55,154 nucleotides of DNA, taken from an uncultured Ruminococcus sp. (GTDB taxonomy: Bacteria; Bacillota; Clostridia; Oscillospirales; Ruminococcaceae). The notes beneath the pieces were generated by a model. That model searched no databases and was not told where the DNA came from. It saw nothing but the letters and a program-made list of their open reading frames with translations. A program made the translations under genes and the position numbers. The stretch is from NCBI GenBank assembly GCA_947566125.1, contig CANOIR010000014.1:1-55154 (forward strand). The letters are read 5' to 3'. Of the stretch, positions 18,549-27,853 are shown piece after piece (the stretch's first letter is position 1; every line of letters starts with the position of its first letter).

Positions 18549-18635
18549 GCCGCTGTGGTGGAATAGGCAGACACAAGGGACTTAAAATCCCTCGGAGTAA
18601 AATCCGTACCGGTTCAAGTCCGGTCAGCGGCACCA
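18549..18635 (+). tRNA. tRNA-Leu (anticodon UAA)
   Basis: An 87-nt class II tRNA with encoded CCA. The acceptor stem GCCGCTG pairs with CAGCGGC. The anticodon arm is GGGA-CTTAAAA-TCCC with anticodon TAA at 18583-18585. A long variable arm (CGGAGTAAAATCCG) and T-arm CCGGTTCAAGTCCGG are present. Confidence 0.97.
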
Positions 18636-18636
18636 T

Positions 18637-18679
18637 AAAATGTACTCTTGTTTTGATATAAAATAGGAGTACATTTTTT
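18637..18679 (+). terminator. Terminator of tRNA-Leu
   Basis: AAAATGTACTC (18637-18647) pairs with GAGTACATTTT (from 18667), followed by a T-run. Confidence 0.8.
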
Positions 18680-18699
18680 GTATAATGAAAGAAAAAGTT

Positions 18700-18721
18700 C
18701 AGCCGACTAAAAAGTCGGCTG
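18700..18721 (-). terminator. Terminator of the sucrose repressor gene
   Basis: CAGCCGACT-AAAA-AGTCGGCTG is a 9-bp stem. On the minus strand it is followed by AACTTTTTC. Confidence 0.75.
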
Positions 18722-18728
18722 TTTGCGT

Positions 18729-19754
18729 TTATATAGAAGTATCCCTGCGAATCAATATAGGCGTAACTACCTTATGAATTGGCTTTGTAAGAGATGTAGG
18801 ACGGCGTTTCTTTCGTTCGTTCATTTGTTTTATAAGCATATCCATTGCTTCGTTTGCAATCACCTCTATCTGCTGTCCGACTGTGCTTATGGGAATGATT
18901 GCTTCTCTGGAGATTGGCGAATTATCAAATCCTACGATTTTATAACGTTCAGGAAGGCAACCGTATTTTTTAAAGATAATATTAAGAAGAATATTGGCAT
19001 GTGTATCATTTGGCATAAAAATTCCCAGCTTTTTATTTGGATACAGTTCTTCAAGCTCTTTAAAAAGTTTATTGATACCGTTGTAATTATCATCAAAATT
19101 GCTGCCGAATTCAGTAAGAATAAGACGATTTTTTATGTTATGACTTGTACAGAAATCAGTAAATCCGCATATTCTGCCATAAGACGGTATATCAGGTGAA
19201 ACAGGAGAATTTACATGGATTACAATATCGCATCCGCTCTTGACCAGCAGACTTGTTGCCTGTACTGCTCCCATATAGTTATCTGTATTTACGCTGCAAA
19301 TGTATTTGTCCTCACGTTCAACAGCGACAATCGGTATGTTGTATGAGGCAAGCTCTTCAGATGGTATAGTATGGCTAAGTATTATAAGTCCTTCAATATT
19401 ATACGATATTAGCTCTCTGATATATTTTCGTTCTGTTTCTTTATGATCATTTCCTGCAAAAACGATAAATTTATAACCGCTTTTTTCATATGTTGAAATA
19501 ATTTGATTCAGCATTTCTGAATAATAGTGCATATAAAGATTTGGAATTATAACTCCAACAATTTCGGTTTTTCCGTTTGCAAGAACTTTGGCAAGTTTGT
19601 TTTCATGGTAATCCAGTACTTCTAATGCTTCAGCAATTTTTTCCTGATTTTCAAGCGTGAGTGAATCAGGGTTATTGAAGTATCTGGAAATAGTTGTTTT
19701 AGAGAATCCTGTATATTCTGCAATATCTGCAAATGTCACTTTTTTCTTACTCAT
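18729..19754 (-). CDS. LacI family repressor, probable sucrose operon regulator
   Basis: The 341-residue protein has an N-terminal LacI helix-turn-helix (residues about 5-27: VTFADIAEYTGFSKTTISRY), the hinge helix (ENKLAKVLANG) and a periplasmic-binding-like sensor domain (VGVIIPN onward). ScrR is a reasonable name by context, because it is divergent from the sucrose ABC/enzyme operon. Four matching TAACCGGTTA-type palindromes lie in the intergenic space, two near each gene, so it likely represses both. The inducer (sucrose or a fructose phosphate) cannot be told. ATG 19754 follows GGAG. Confidence 0.9.
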   Translation of the reverse strand: MSKKKVTFADIAEYTGFSKTTISRYFNNPDSLTLENQEKIAEALEVLDYHENKLAKVLANGKTEIVGVIIPNLYMHYYSEMLNQIISTYEKSGYKFIVFAGNDHKETERKYIRELISYNIEGLIILSHTIPSEELASYNIPIVAVEREDKYICSVNTDNYMGAVQATSLLVKSGCDIVIHVNSPVSPDIPSYGRICGFTDFCTSHNIKNRLILTEFGSNFDDNYNGINKLFKELEELYPNKKLGIFMPNDTHANILLNIIFKKYGCLPERYKIVGFDNSPISREAIIPISTVGQQIEVIANEAMDMLIKQMNERKKRRPTSLTKPIHKVVTPILIRRDTSI

Positions 19755-19813
19755 AATATCATGCTCCTTTATTTCTTTAATTATAGCACTTTATTCTTGC
19801 AATTGCAATAGAA

Positions 19814-19835
19814 TAACCGGTTACATAACCGGTTT
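19814..19835. promoter_or_regulatory. Tandem operator pair near the repressor gene
   Basis: TAACCGGTTA (19814-19823) and TAACCGGTTT (19826-19835) have centres 12 bases apart. They match the pair at 19941-19962. Confidence 0.75.
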
Positions 19836-19899
19836 TGTGAAAAGTGAACAAATTGATATATGCTTCTTTATACTTTCTGATGAAACTTCAAAATATCCC

Positions 19900-19928
19900 T
19901 TGACAAACGCTGTGATTTGTATTATGAT
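19900..19928 (+). promoter_or_regulatory. Promoter of the sucrose operon
   Basis: TTGACA (19900-19905), 17-bp spacer, TATGAT (19923-19928). The operator pair starts 13 bases after the -10 box, covering the transcription start. Confidence 0.78.
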
Positions 19929-19940
19929 ATAAGCGTAAAG

Positions 19941-19962
19941 TAACCGGTTACTTTACCGGTTA
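19941..19962. promoter_or_regulatory. Tandem operator pair at the sucrose operon start
   Basis: TAACCGGTTA (19941-19950) and TTACCGGTTA (19953-19962), centres again 12 bases apart. The central CG-containing palindrome is typical of LacI-family operators. Confidence 0.78.
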
Positions 19963-20003
19963 TGAAAAGAACGAAAATGTACCATATCAAATAAGGAGGG
20001 CTT

Positions 20004-21326
20004 ATGAAAAAGAAATTGATTTGTGCTATGTCTGCATTTTCAATTGCAACAGTTTGTATGACAGGCTGTGCAAAAAACATCAAGCCAGGTGAAATTGACG
20101 GCTATGATGAGGGCGAACAATATTTAAACATTTGGGTACACAGTATTGAGGAAACACCTGAGGGTGAGGCTTATCGTGACGCAGTAGAAAGATTCAATAA
20201 GGCTTATAACGGGAAATATTTTGCAGATATTGAGTTTATTCCCAGAAACGACAGCGGCGGAGGTTATTCCGATAAGGTAAACGCATCGGTTTTGTCAGGA
20301 AATCTGCCTGATGTTTTGACAGTTGACGGACCGAATATTGCCGCTTATGCTGCAAATGGCATCATCCAGCCTCTTGCTCCTCTTAGCGATGAAGAAAGAA
20401 ATGAATATCTGGATTCTATTCTTGAGCAAGGTACTTATAATGATCAACTTTATGCATTGGGAGCAATGGAATCTAGTGTTGGACTGTACTACAATAAGGA
20501 TATTATTGCAGAGGCAGGAATTGAAATTCCTGATCCTGACGATCCTTGGACTTTCACGGAATTCCTTGAAATTCTTGAACAGCTGAAACTGGTTATGGAC
20601 AGTAAAAACGGTTATCCTCTTGATATGACGTTTCCTGTCGGTGAAGCGAGCATTTACTATTATGCACCGTTTATTTGGTCTAACGGAGGAGATTTTGTCA
20701 GTGAAGACGGTCTGATAGTGGATAAGATTTTTAATTCTGAAAAAAATGCCTATACAATGAGTTATTTTAAAGGACTGGTCGATAAACAATATATGTCAGC
20801 TGTTCCGATAGAAAATCTGTTTGAAAGCGGACGTGCAGCATTTAAATTTGACGGTGCATGGGAGGTTAATACCATTTATCAGAGTTATCCTGATGTCAAT
20901 CTTGGGGTTGCACCATACATTGTTGGAGATGACTGGGACGGCGGAAATTATACACCGACTGGTTCATGGACTTATGCAGCATCTTCTAATACTGAAAATA
21001 TCGAAGGTGCAACAGAACTTGTAAAGTGGATGAGCGGTGTTGAAAGCGGACTAATGCTTTTTGAGAAAACGAAAAGCTTGCCGTCAACTTATAAAGCATA
21101 TGAGCAGATAGATTTATTTGCAAAAGATGAAAACTACAAAGCGCTTTACGAGCAGTTAAGAGATTACGGACATCCACGTCCGAAAACGCCGGCTTATCCG
21201 CAGTTGAGTTCCATGTTCCAGCAGTCTCTTGAAAATATCGCATTGAGCGGAAAAGATGCGGAAGAACAGCTTGATAAGGCAAAAGAACGTATCAACGATA
21301 AACTTGAACGATATATAAGGGGGTAA
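20004..21326 (+). CDS. Sugar ABC transporter substrate-binding lipoprotein
   Basis: The 440-residue protein begins with a lipoprotein signal peptide (MKKKLICAMSAFSIATVCM) and lipobox TGC, with Cys22 as the anchoring residue. The rest is a family 1 extracellular solute-binding protein (NIWVHSIEETPEGEAYRDAV; VNASVLSGNLPDVLTVDGP). It captures the sugar outside the membrane and delivers it to the two permeases that follow. Context makes sucrose or short fructo-oligosaccharides the likely ligand. Strong AAGGAGG site; first gene after the operators. Confidence 0.92.
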   Translation: MKKKLICAMSAFSIATVCMTGCAKNIKPGEIDGYDEGEQYLNIWVHSIEETPEGEAYRDAVERFNKAYNGKYFADIEFIPRNDSGGGYSDKVNASVLSGNLPDVLTVDGPNIAAYAANGIIQPLAPLSDEERNEYLDSILEQGTYNDQLYALGAMESSVGLYYNKDIIAEAGIEIPDPDDPWTFTEFLEILEQLKLVMDSKNGYPLDMTFPVGEASIYYYAPFIWSNGGDFVSEDGLIVDKIFNSEKNAYTMSYFKGLVDKQYMSAVPIENLFESGRAAFKFDGAWEVNTIYQSYPDVNLGVAPYIVGDDWDGGNYTPTGSWTYAASSNTENIEGATELVKWMSGVESGLMLFEKTKSLPSTYKAYEQIDLFAKDENYKALYEQLRDYGHPRPKTPAYPQLSSMFQQSLENIALSGKDAEEQLDKAKERINDKLERYIRG

Positions 21327-21330
21327 GGAC

Positions 21331-22212
21331 ATGAAAAAAAGACGTTCCAATGCTGTTATGGGTATGTCATTTTTCACACCGGCATTGATTTTAATGATCG
21401 TATTTTTGTTTGTTCCAATGCTGCTGACGGTGATATACAGCTTTACAGATTACTTTGCATTAAGTCCAGATAACACGCATTTTGTAGGAATTGAAAACTT
21501 TAAAAAAATATTCAAGGACGAACTTTTCACAAAATCCTTCTGGAATACGGTTGGATTTGTTGCGATTATTGTTCCTCTTCAAGGTCTTGGTGCATTAGGG
21601 CTTGCAATTCTGGTAAATAAAGTTGCACATTTCAAGAAATATTTTAAGGTAGCGTTTTTTATACCGGTTGTTATGTCGCTTGCGGTTGTATCTACACTTT
21701 GGATGCAGATATACAGTCCGGAAGGTATTATAAATACGATTCTTGGACATCTTGGAATTGATGCACAACCATTTATCCACAGTGCAAAACAAGCACTTCC
21801 TTCCATTGCAATTATGAGTGTATGGCAAGGTGTGGGATATCAGATGATTATTTTCCTTGGAGGCTTGCAGGCAATAAATCCTGCGCTTTATGAAGCTGCC
21901 GAAATGGACCACGCAAGTGCATGGCAGAAATTCAAAGATATAACTCTTCCTGAGCTTAAACCGCTTTGTATATTTGTGTTTATTACCATTACAATAGGTG
22001 CATTTCGTATGATCGTACAGCCAATGGTAATGACAGGCGGTGGACCTTCAAATTCTACATATACTCTGGTATATGACATTTATGAAACAGGTACGGTAAA
22101 CTGGGAGATAGGTCTTTCCTCGGCAATGGCAGTAGTATTTGTTGTGTTTGTAATAATTCTTACAATCATTCAGAATGTTCTAACACGGGATAAGGAGGAA
22201 AAGAAAAAATGA
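21331..22212 (+). CDS. Sugar ABC transporter permease 1
   Basis: The 293-residue membrane protein has six predicted helices and the permease EAA loop (YEAAEMDHASAWQKFKDITL) that contacts the ATPase. It is of the MalF/UgpA/MsmF type. It starts four bases after the binding protein with a GGGGG-type site, and overlaps the second permease by four bases (ATGA). Confidence 0.93.
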   Translation: MKKRRSNAVMGMSFFTPALILMIVFLFVPMLLTVIYSFTDYFALSPDNTHFVGIENFKKIFKDELFTKSFWNTVGFVAIIVPLQGLGALGLAILVNKVAHFKKYFKVAFFIPVVMSLAVVSTLWMQIYSPEGIINTILGHLGIDAQPFIHSAKQALPSIAIMSVWQGVGYQMIIFLGGLQAINPALYEAAEMDHASAWQKFKDITLPELKPLCIFVFITITIGAFRMIVQPMVMTGGGPSNSTYTLVYDIYETGTVNWEIGLSSAMAVVFVVFVIILTIIQNVLTRDKEEKKK

Positions 22213-23060
22213 AAACGAGATTCAAAAAAGTAAACGGCTGGGTACTGACTTTAATTATGTTGATAATGTCACTGTTCTTTCTGTTTCCGGTCGTATGGAT
22301 GCTTGCCAATTCGTTCAAGGGAGATGCAGCGATCACTGCCGATATGAACTCCGCAGCTGCATTTATTCCTCCGGCTTTGAATGGAGATTTCTTCGATAAT
22401 TATATTACAATTATCACCGATACAAGTTTTTTGCGGTATATGTTTAACACACTGTTTTATGCGGCAGTTCTGATAATTCTTGGCATTGTAGTAAATGGCT
22501 TGGCAGGATATGCCCTTGCAAAAATAAAATTTCCATTTGCGGATAAATGGCTGCTTATTATTATGATGCTGATGATAATTCCATCAGAAACTATCATAAC
22601 GATCAATTTCCTGACAGTTGCTAAATTGGGGCTTTTGAATAATATTATCGGCTATGTTTTGCCTATGATAGTAAATCCATTTAATATTTTCCTGTTCCGT
22701 CAGGTATTTGTAAGCTTGCCTGATGATGTCTATGAAGCTGCTCAGCTTGATTATTGTAGTCCACTGAAATATTTCTTTACAATGGTTCTGCCAATGTCAA
22801 AAACAGTTGTTGCAACTGTAAGTGTATTTACGTTCCTTGGTGTATGGAATGACTATCTCTGGCCGTCACTGGTGTTCACATCGAGCGATTTGCTGACAGC
22901 TCAGATAGGTTTGAACTCTATTACATCAAACGATAATACAACAATGGGACAGACGCTTGCTGTAATAACTATGATCACGATTCCGGTAATTATAATTTAT
23001 TCATTGTTCTCGAAACAGATTGTCGAGGGCGTTGTATCAACAGGTTCTAAGGAGGGCTAA
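22209..23060 (+). CDS. Sugar ABC transporter permease 2
   Basis: The 283-residue MalG/MsmG-type protein has six helices and the EAA loop YEAAQLDYCSPLKYFFTMVL. It forms a heterodimer with the first permease. Start and stop overlap its neighbour (ATGA at 22209), so translation is coupled. The ATPase gene follows after three bases. Confidence 0.93.
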   Translation: MKTRFKKVNGWVLTLIMLIMSLFFLFPVVWMLANSFKGDAAITADMNSAAAFIPPALNGDFFDNYITIITDTSFLRYMFNTLFYAAVLIILGIVVNGLAGYALAKIKFPFADKWLLIIMMLMIIPSETIITINFLTVAKLGLLNNIIGYVLPMIVNPFNIFLFRQVFVSLPDDVYEAAQLDYCSPLKYFFTMVLPMSKTVVATVSVFTFLGVWNDYLWPSLVFTSSDLLTAQIGLNSITSNDNTTMGQTLAVITMITIPVIIIYSLFSKQIVEGVVSTGSKEG

Positions 23061-23063
23061 ATT

Positions 23064-24158
23064 ATGAGCTTTATTGAGATGAAAAATATATGCAAAAAAT
23101 ATGCAGGTGCAGAAAAAAATAGCGTTACAGACTTTAATCTTAACATAGAAGAAAAAGAATTTATTGCGTTTGTTGGACCTTCCGGCTGCGGAAAATCCAC
23201 AACACTCCGTATGATCGCAGGCTTTGAAGAAATCACTTCCGGTGAACTGAAAATAGGCGGAAAAGTTATGAACGAAACCGCTCCTCGTGACAGAGGAATT
23301 GCAATGGTATTCCAGAATTATGCTCTTTATCCACATATGACAGTAGAAAAGAATATTTCTTACGGTCTGAAAAATATGAAAGTTCCTGCTAATGAGATCA
23401 AGAAGAAGGTTGATTGGGCAATTAAAATTCTTGGATTGGAAGAATACCGTAAAAGAAAGCCAAAAAATCTTTCCGGTGGTCAGCGTCAAAGAGTTGCATT
23501 GGGACGTGCAATTGTTAAAAATCAGAAAGTATTTCTGATGGATGAACCGCTTTCAAATTTGGATGCAAAGCTTAGAGTCAGCATGAGAAATGAAATAAGC
23601 AAGCTTCACAGAGAACTTGGAAGCACTACAATTTATGTTACTCACGATCAGGTTGAAGCGATGACAATGGCTGACAGAATCGTTATCATGAAGGACGGCG
23701 TTGTGCAGCAAGTTGGCAAGCCGATGGAACTTTATGAGCATCCTGTAAATAAGTTTGTTGCTGGATTTATCGGTTCTCCACAAATGAATTTTTATGATGT
23801 TACGATAAATGGCAATGCGGTTCAATTTGCAGATGGAAGCAAGATAATTCTTCCTGAAAATATTATTGCCAAACTTAATGGTAAAAAAGATGGTCTTATA
23901 CTTGGAATCAGAGGCGAGGATATAAAACTTGATTCTCAGAATCTTGATCTATACAAGAATTCCGTACAGCACGCTGTTGTAGAGAATACTGAAGTTATGG
24001 GCAACGAGAATAATCTTTATTTTACATTCGGCGGAGTTAATACAGTTGCAAGAGTATCAAAATATGAGATAAGCAAAGTTGGCGACAAGATTGATTTTGT
24101 ATTTTCACCAGCAAGAATCCATTTCTTTGATAAGGAAACTGAAAAAAGCATATTTTAA
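23064..24158 (+). CDS. Sugar ABC transporter ATP-binding protein (MsmK/UgpC type)
   Basis: The 364-residue protein has Walker A GPSGCGKST (residues 38-46), Q-loop, signature LSGGQRQR, Walker B VFLMDEP and H-loop, then the C-terminal MalK-type regulatory domain. An ATPase inside the operon is worth noting, because many Firmicutes sugar transporters of this class share one unlinked MsmK. It starts from AAGGAGG. A GH32 gene follows after 12 bases. Confidence 0.94.
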   Translation: MSFIEMKNICKKYAGAEKNSVTDFNLNIEEKEFIAFVGPSGCGKSTTLRMIAGFEEITSGELKIGGKVMNETAPRDRGIAMVFQNYALYPHMTVEKNISYGLKNMKVPANEIKKKVDWAIKILGLEEYRKRKPKNLSGGQRQRVALGRAIVKNQKVFLMDEPLSNLDAKLRVSMRNEISKLHRELGSTTIYVTHDQVEAMTMADRIVIMKDGVVQQVGKPMELYEHPVNKFVAGFIGSPQMNFYDVTINGNAVQFADGSKIILPENIIAKLNGKKDGLILGIRGEDIKLDSQNLDLYKNSVQHAVVENTEVMGNENNLYFTFGGVNTVARVSKYEISKVGDKIDFVFSPARIHFFDKETEKSIF

Positions 24159-24170
24159 GGAGGTATCAAA

Positions 24171-25457
24171 ATGAATAGTATTCATCTCAGAGCACCGAAA
24201 GGCTGGATCAATGATCCGAACGGTTTTATATATTACAAGGGAAAGTATCATATGTTTTATCAACATTTTCCATACGCTCCTCAGTGGGGAAGAATGCATT
24301 GGGGTCATGCAGTAAGTGATGATTTAACCAATTGGGAACATCTGGACATTGCACTGTTCCCAACGAAAACTGATGACAGTGACGGCTGCTTTTCTGGCAG
24401 TGCTGTGGAGCATAACGGAAAGATGCACTTGTTTTATACCGGTGTGCATTATAACGAACCTGATCCTGAAAATGTCAATTGTAATTTGAATGATGACTTT
24501 ATTTCAGCACAACTTCATATCAGTTCTGATGATGGATATACTTTTGATAACTTTAATAATAAAGCTACTATAATACCGCCTGTGAAAGAATCGGATATAG
24601 GCGATATGATACATACCCGTGATCCGAAAGTATGGAAAGGCAATGACGGAAACTGGTATATGATTTTGGGAAGTACAGTGAATCATATGGGCAGAGTTCT
24701 ATTTTACAGAAGCAGCGATTTATTAAACTGGAAATATATAAATTACGCTTCCTGCAATGATATGGGCTGGATGTGGGAGTGTCCTGATTACTTTGAAACA
24801 GATGGTCAAGGTGTTATTATCTTTTCACCAATGGACGAGGAAAAAGGAAATCAGGCTGTGTGTGCATTGGCTGATTTTGATGAACAGAATTGTACAATGA
24901 ATATTTCTCATGATATAAAATATTTTGACTATGGTCTTGATCTTTATGCACCTCAAAGCACAACTGATAAATTCGGAAGAAGAATTGTATCTGCATGGCT
25001 GAGAATGTCGGAACCAATGGAAAACAACACTATCGGATTATTTAGTATACCAAGAATTTGCGAAGTGAAAAATGATCACATTTATTTTCGTCCGCATCCT
25101 GACATTGCAAAAAAATTCACTGTAAAAACAAATACACCTGATATGAAGAAGCCGTTTATGGTAAAAATTGATCTTGCTGAAAATGAATCGATCAGCATAG
25201 GCGGATATATTATCAAACGTAAAAACGGCAGGATAATTACAAACAGATGTGGAGTTATAAGAGGTCATGAGGAACTTCAAAATATCTGTGAAACTCCAAT
25301 GCTGAAAGATGGATTTTCTCTTGAAATTTATGTTGATGAGAATATTATTGAGGTGTTTGTAAATAATGGTGAATATGTAATCACAAATGCAGTTTATGAT
25401 TTGACTGAAAAAATTATCGTCAATGAAAATGCAGAAACTTATGTATTGGAGGGATAA
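24171..25457 (+). CDS. GH32 beta-fructosidase (sucrose or sucrose-phosphate hydrolase)
   Basis: The 428-residue enzyme has the three GH32 catalytic positions: nucleophile Asp15 in WINDPNG, Asp151 in TRDPKVW and acid/base Glu203 in WECPDYF. The five-blade propeller is followed by a C-terminal beta-sandwich (from about 330). There is no signal peptide, so it acts on sugar already imported. With ABC rather than PTS import its substrate is more likely free sucrose or fructo-oligosaccharide than sucrose 6-phosphate. It sits between the transporter and the fructokinase gene. Confidence 0.92.
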   Translation: MNSIHLRAPKGWINDPNGFIYYKGKYHMFYQHFPYAPQWGRMHWGHAVSDDLTNWEHLDIALFPTKTDDSDGCFSGSAVEHNGKMHLFYTGVHYNEPDPENVNCNLNDDFISAQLHISSDDGYTFDNFNNKATIIPPVKESDIGDMIHTRDPKVWKGNDGNWYMILGSTVNHMGRVLFYRSSDLLNWKYINYASCNDMGWMWECPDYFETDGQGVIIFSPMDEEKGNQAVCALADFDEQNCTMNISHDIKYFDYGLDLYAPQSTTDKFGRRIVSAWLRMSEPMENNTIGLFSIPRICEVKNDHIYFRPHPDIAKKFTVKTNTPDMKKPFMVKIDLAENESISIGGYIIKRKNGRIITNRCGVIRGHEELQNICETPMLKDGFSLEIYVDENIIEVFVNNGEYVITNAVYDLTEKIIVNENAETYVLEG

Positions 25458-25459
25458 TT

Positions 25460-26437
25460 ATGCCTAAGTTTGATGTATGTGCTTTAGGAGAACTCTTGAT
25501 AGATTTCACAGAAAATGGAATCAGTCAGCAGGGAAATCCGATTATGGAAGCAAATCCCGGAGGAGCACCCTGCAATGTGCTTGCAATGCTCAACAAGCTT
25601 GGATATAAAACCGCATTTATAGGTAAGGTGGGAAAGGATATTTTTGGCAGACAGCTGAAAAATTTAGTTTCTGAAATCGGTATTGATATTACCGGAATTG
25701 CAGAAGATCAAGCTGTCAATACAACTCTTGCATTTGTTCATACTCTTGAAGGCGGCGACAGAGAGTTTTCATTTTATAGAAATCCAGGTGCGGATATGAT
25801 GTTGAATGAATCAGATGTAAAACCTGAGATTATTGAAAGCAGCAGGATTTTTCATTATGGCTCGCTGTCTATGACAAGTTCGGTATGTGAAGCTGCGACA
25901 AAAAGGGCAATTGAGATTGCGGAAAAAGCAGGTTGTATCCTATCATTTGATCCTAATTTAAGGGAGAATTTGTGGAATAGTCTTGATACTGCAAGAGAGA
26001 AAATCGAATATGGACTAAAGCATTGCAATATTTTGAAAATATCTGACAATGAAATCCAGTGGCTGACCGGTGAAATGGATTTTGATAAGGCGATTGAAAA
26101 ATTAAGAAGCGAATATGATATTCAATTGATTCTGCTGTCGCTTGGCAAAAATGGCAGCAGAGCATACTCTAAAACCGGATATGCTTTTGCACCGATCACA
26201 CCTGCCAAAACAATTGAAACTACTGGTGCTGGAGATACATTCTGTGGCTGTATTTTAAGCAAGGTTCTGGAGTACGGCATGAAAGACTTTTCTGATGACG
26301 AATTAAAGGAAATGCTTGTATTTGCAAATACCGCTGCGGCAATTGTTACAACAAGAAAAGGTGCGTTAAAGGTAATGCCTGAACGTGAAGAAATAGAAAA
26401 ATTGATTAAAAGGGAGTACGATTGTAATGAAACTTGA
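25460..26437 (+). CDS. Fructokinase, PfkB/ribokinase family
   Basis: The 325-residue kinase has the first PfkB signature (GGAPCNVLAMLNKLGYKTAF) and the catalytic GAGDTFCG motif. It would phosphorylate the fructose released by the GH32 enzyme and the sucrose phosphorylase on either side. Fructokinase is assigned from family and operon; ScrK-type substrate choice is inferred. It starts two bases after the GH32 stop and overlaps the next gene by 11 bases. Confidence 0.9.
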   Translation: MPKFDVCALGELLIDFTENGISQQGNPIMEANPGGAPCNVLAMLNKLGYKTAFIGKVGKDIFGRQLKNLVSEIGIDITGIAEDQAVNTTLAFVHTLEGGDREFSFYRNPGADMMLNESDVKPEIIESSRIFHYGSLSMTSSVCEAATKRAIEIAEKAGCILSFDPNLRENLWNSLDTAREKIEYGLKHCNILKISDNEIQWLTGEMDFDKAIEKLRSEYDIQLILLSLGKNGSRAYSKTGYAFAPITPAKTIETTGAGDTFCGCILSKVLEYGMKDFSDDELKEMLVFANTAAAIVTTRKGALKVMPEREEIEKLIKREYDCNET

Positions 26438-27836
26438 AAATAAGATCATGTTGATAACCTATGCTGATAGTATGGGAAAAAACATCAATGAACTTCATTC
26501 AATTTTAAAAAAATATTACAGTAAAGAAATTGGCGGTGTTCATATTTTACCATTTTTTCCCTCTTCAGCTGATAGAGGATTTGCACCGATTTGTTATGAC
26601 AAAGTTGACGATACATTTGGCACATTTGAAGATATAGAGAAATTAGGCGAAGATTATTATTTGATGTTTGATTTTATGGTCAATCATATTTCATCACAAT
26701 CAGAATATTTTCAGGATTATCTGAAAAATAAGGAAAAATCGGAGTACAAAGACTTTTTTATAAATTATAAAGACTTTTGGGAAAATGGCGAGCCTACGCA
26801 AGAACAGGTAGACTTGATTTATAAAAGAAAACCGAGAGCACCGTATATTGAGGCTAAATTTGCAGACGGAAGTTGTGAAAAAGTCTGGTGTACCTTCTGT
26901 GAGCAGCAGATTGATTTGGATGTATCAAAGGAAAAAACGAGAGCTTTTATCAAAGAAACTTTAGAGAATATGTGCCGTCATGGAGCGGCTGTCATCAGAT
27001 TGGATGCATTTGCCTATGCAATAAAAAAGGCTGATACAAGTTGTTTCTTTATTGAGCCTGATATATGGGATTTGCTTTATGATATAGAAAATATCGTAAA
27101 GCAAAACGGAGGAGAAATCTTGCCGGAAATTCATGAGCATTATACCATTCCGATGAAGATCGCAGATAAAGGCTTTTGGATTTATGATTTTGCACTGCCG
27201 GTACTTGTTCTTCATGCACTTTATAATCATACGGGAAAATATTTGAAGAACTGGCTTGAAAAGTGCCCTATGAAACAATTTACAACGCTTGATACACATG
27301 ATGGAATTGGAATTGTTGATGTAAAAGATTTGCTTCCGAATGAAGAGATTGAAAAAGTTAAGGAACAGATGTATTGTCAGGGTGCTAATGTAAAGAAAAT
27401 ATATAGCAGTGAAGCATATAATAATCTGGATATATATCAAGTGAATACAACTTATTATTCAGCACTTGGCAATAATGATGATGCATATCTTCTTGCAAGA
27501 GCAATTCAATTCTTCGCACCCGGAATACCTCAGGTATATTATGTTGGACTTTTGGCAGGAACTAATGATATTGCATTGATGGAACGTACTAAAAATGGCA
27601 GAGATATTAACCGCCATTATTATACAATGGATGATGTTAAAAATGAACAAGAGCGTGATGTAGTTAAAAAACTAAAAGAACTTATGCAGCTTAGAAATAC
27701 ACATCCTGCTTTTAATATTGATGGTGAAATTTTTATCGAAACAAATGATGAAAACTTGGTTATTGTAAGAAGTTATGGCGATGATAAAATCACACTGCAA
27801 GCAAATTTGTCAAACTATAGTTTTAAAATTTGTTAA
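26427..27836 (+). CDS. gtfA: Sucrose phosphorylase (GH13 subfamily 18)
   Basis: The 469-residue enzyme splits sucrose with phosphate to glucose 1-phosphate and fructose, saving ATP. The GH13 barrel shows the nucleophile Asp193 in RLDAFAYA, the acid/base Glu234 in LPEIHEHY and the transition-state Asp in LDTHDGIG. The spacing is almost that of the Bifidobacterium enzyme (192/232). It is intracellular, with no signal peptide. Its coexistence with a GH32 hydrolase offers two intracellular routes. Start ATG 26427 follows AAGGGAG and overlaps the fructokinase gene. Confidence 0.93.
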   Translation: MKLENKIMLITYADSMGKNINELHSILKKYYSKEIGGVHILPFFPSSADRGFAPICYDKVDDTFGTFEDIEKLGEDYYLMFDFMVNHISSQSEYFQDYLKNKEKSEYKDFFINYKDFWENGEPTQEQVDLIYKRKPRAPYIEAKFADGSCEKVWCTFCEQQIDLDVSKEKTRAFIKETLENMCRHGAAVIRLDAFAYAIKKADTSCFFIEPDIWDLLYDIENIVKQNGGEILPEIHEHYTIPMKIADKGFWIYDFALPVLVLHALYNHTGKYLKNWLEKCPMKQFTTLDTHDGIGIVDVKDLLPNEEIEKVKEQMYCQGANVKKIYSSEAYNNLDIYQVNTTYYSALGNNDDAYLLARAIQFFAPGIPQVYYVGLLAGTNDIALMERTKNGRDINRHYYTMDDVKNEQERDVVKKLKELMQLRNTHPAFNIDGEIFIETNDENLVIVRSYGDDKITLQANLSNYSFKIC

Positions 27837-27853
27837 ATAACAAGGAGCATATC

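Noticed and set aside
18723..19199. 158-codon plus-strand frame opposite the LacI-type repressor
   Set aside because: Antisense shadow; it starts inside the repressor terminator and has no ribosome site.
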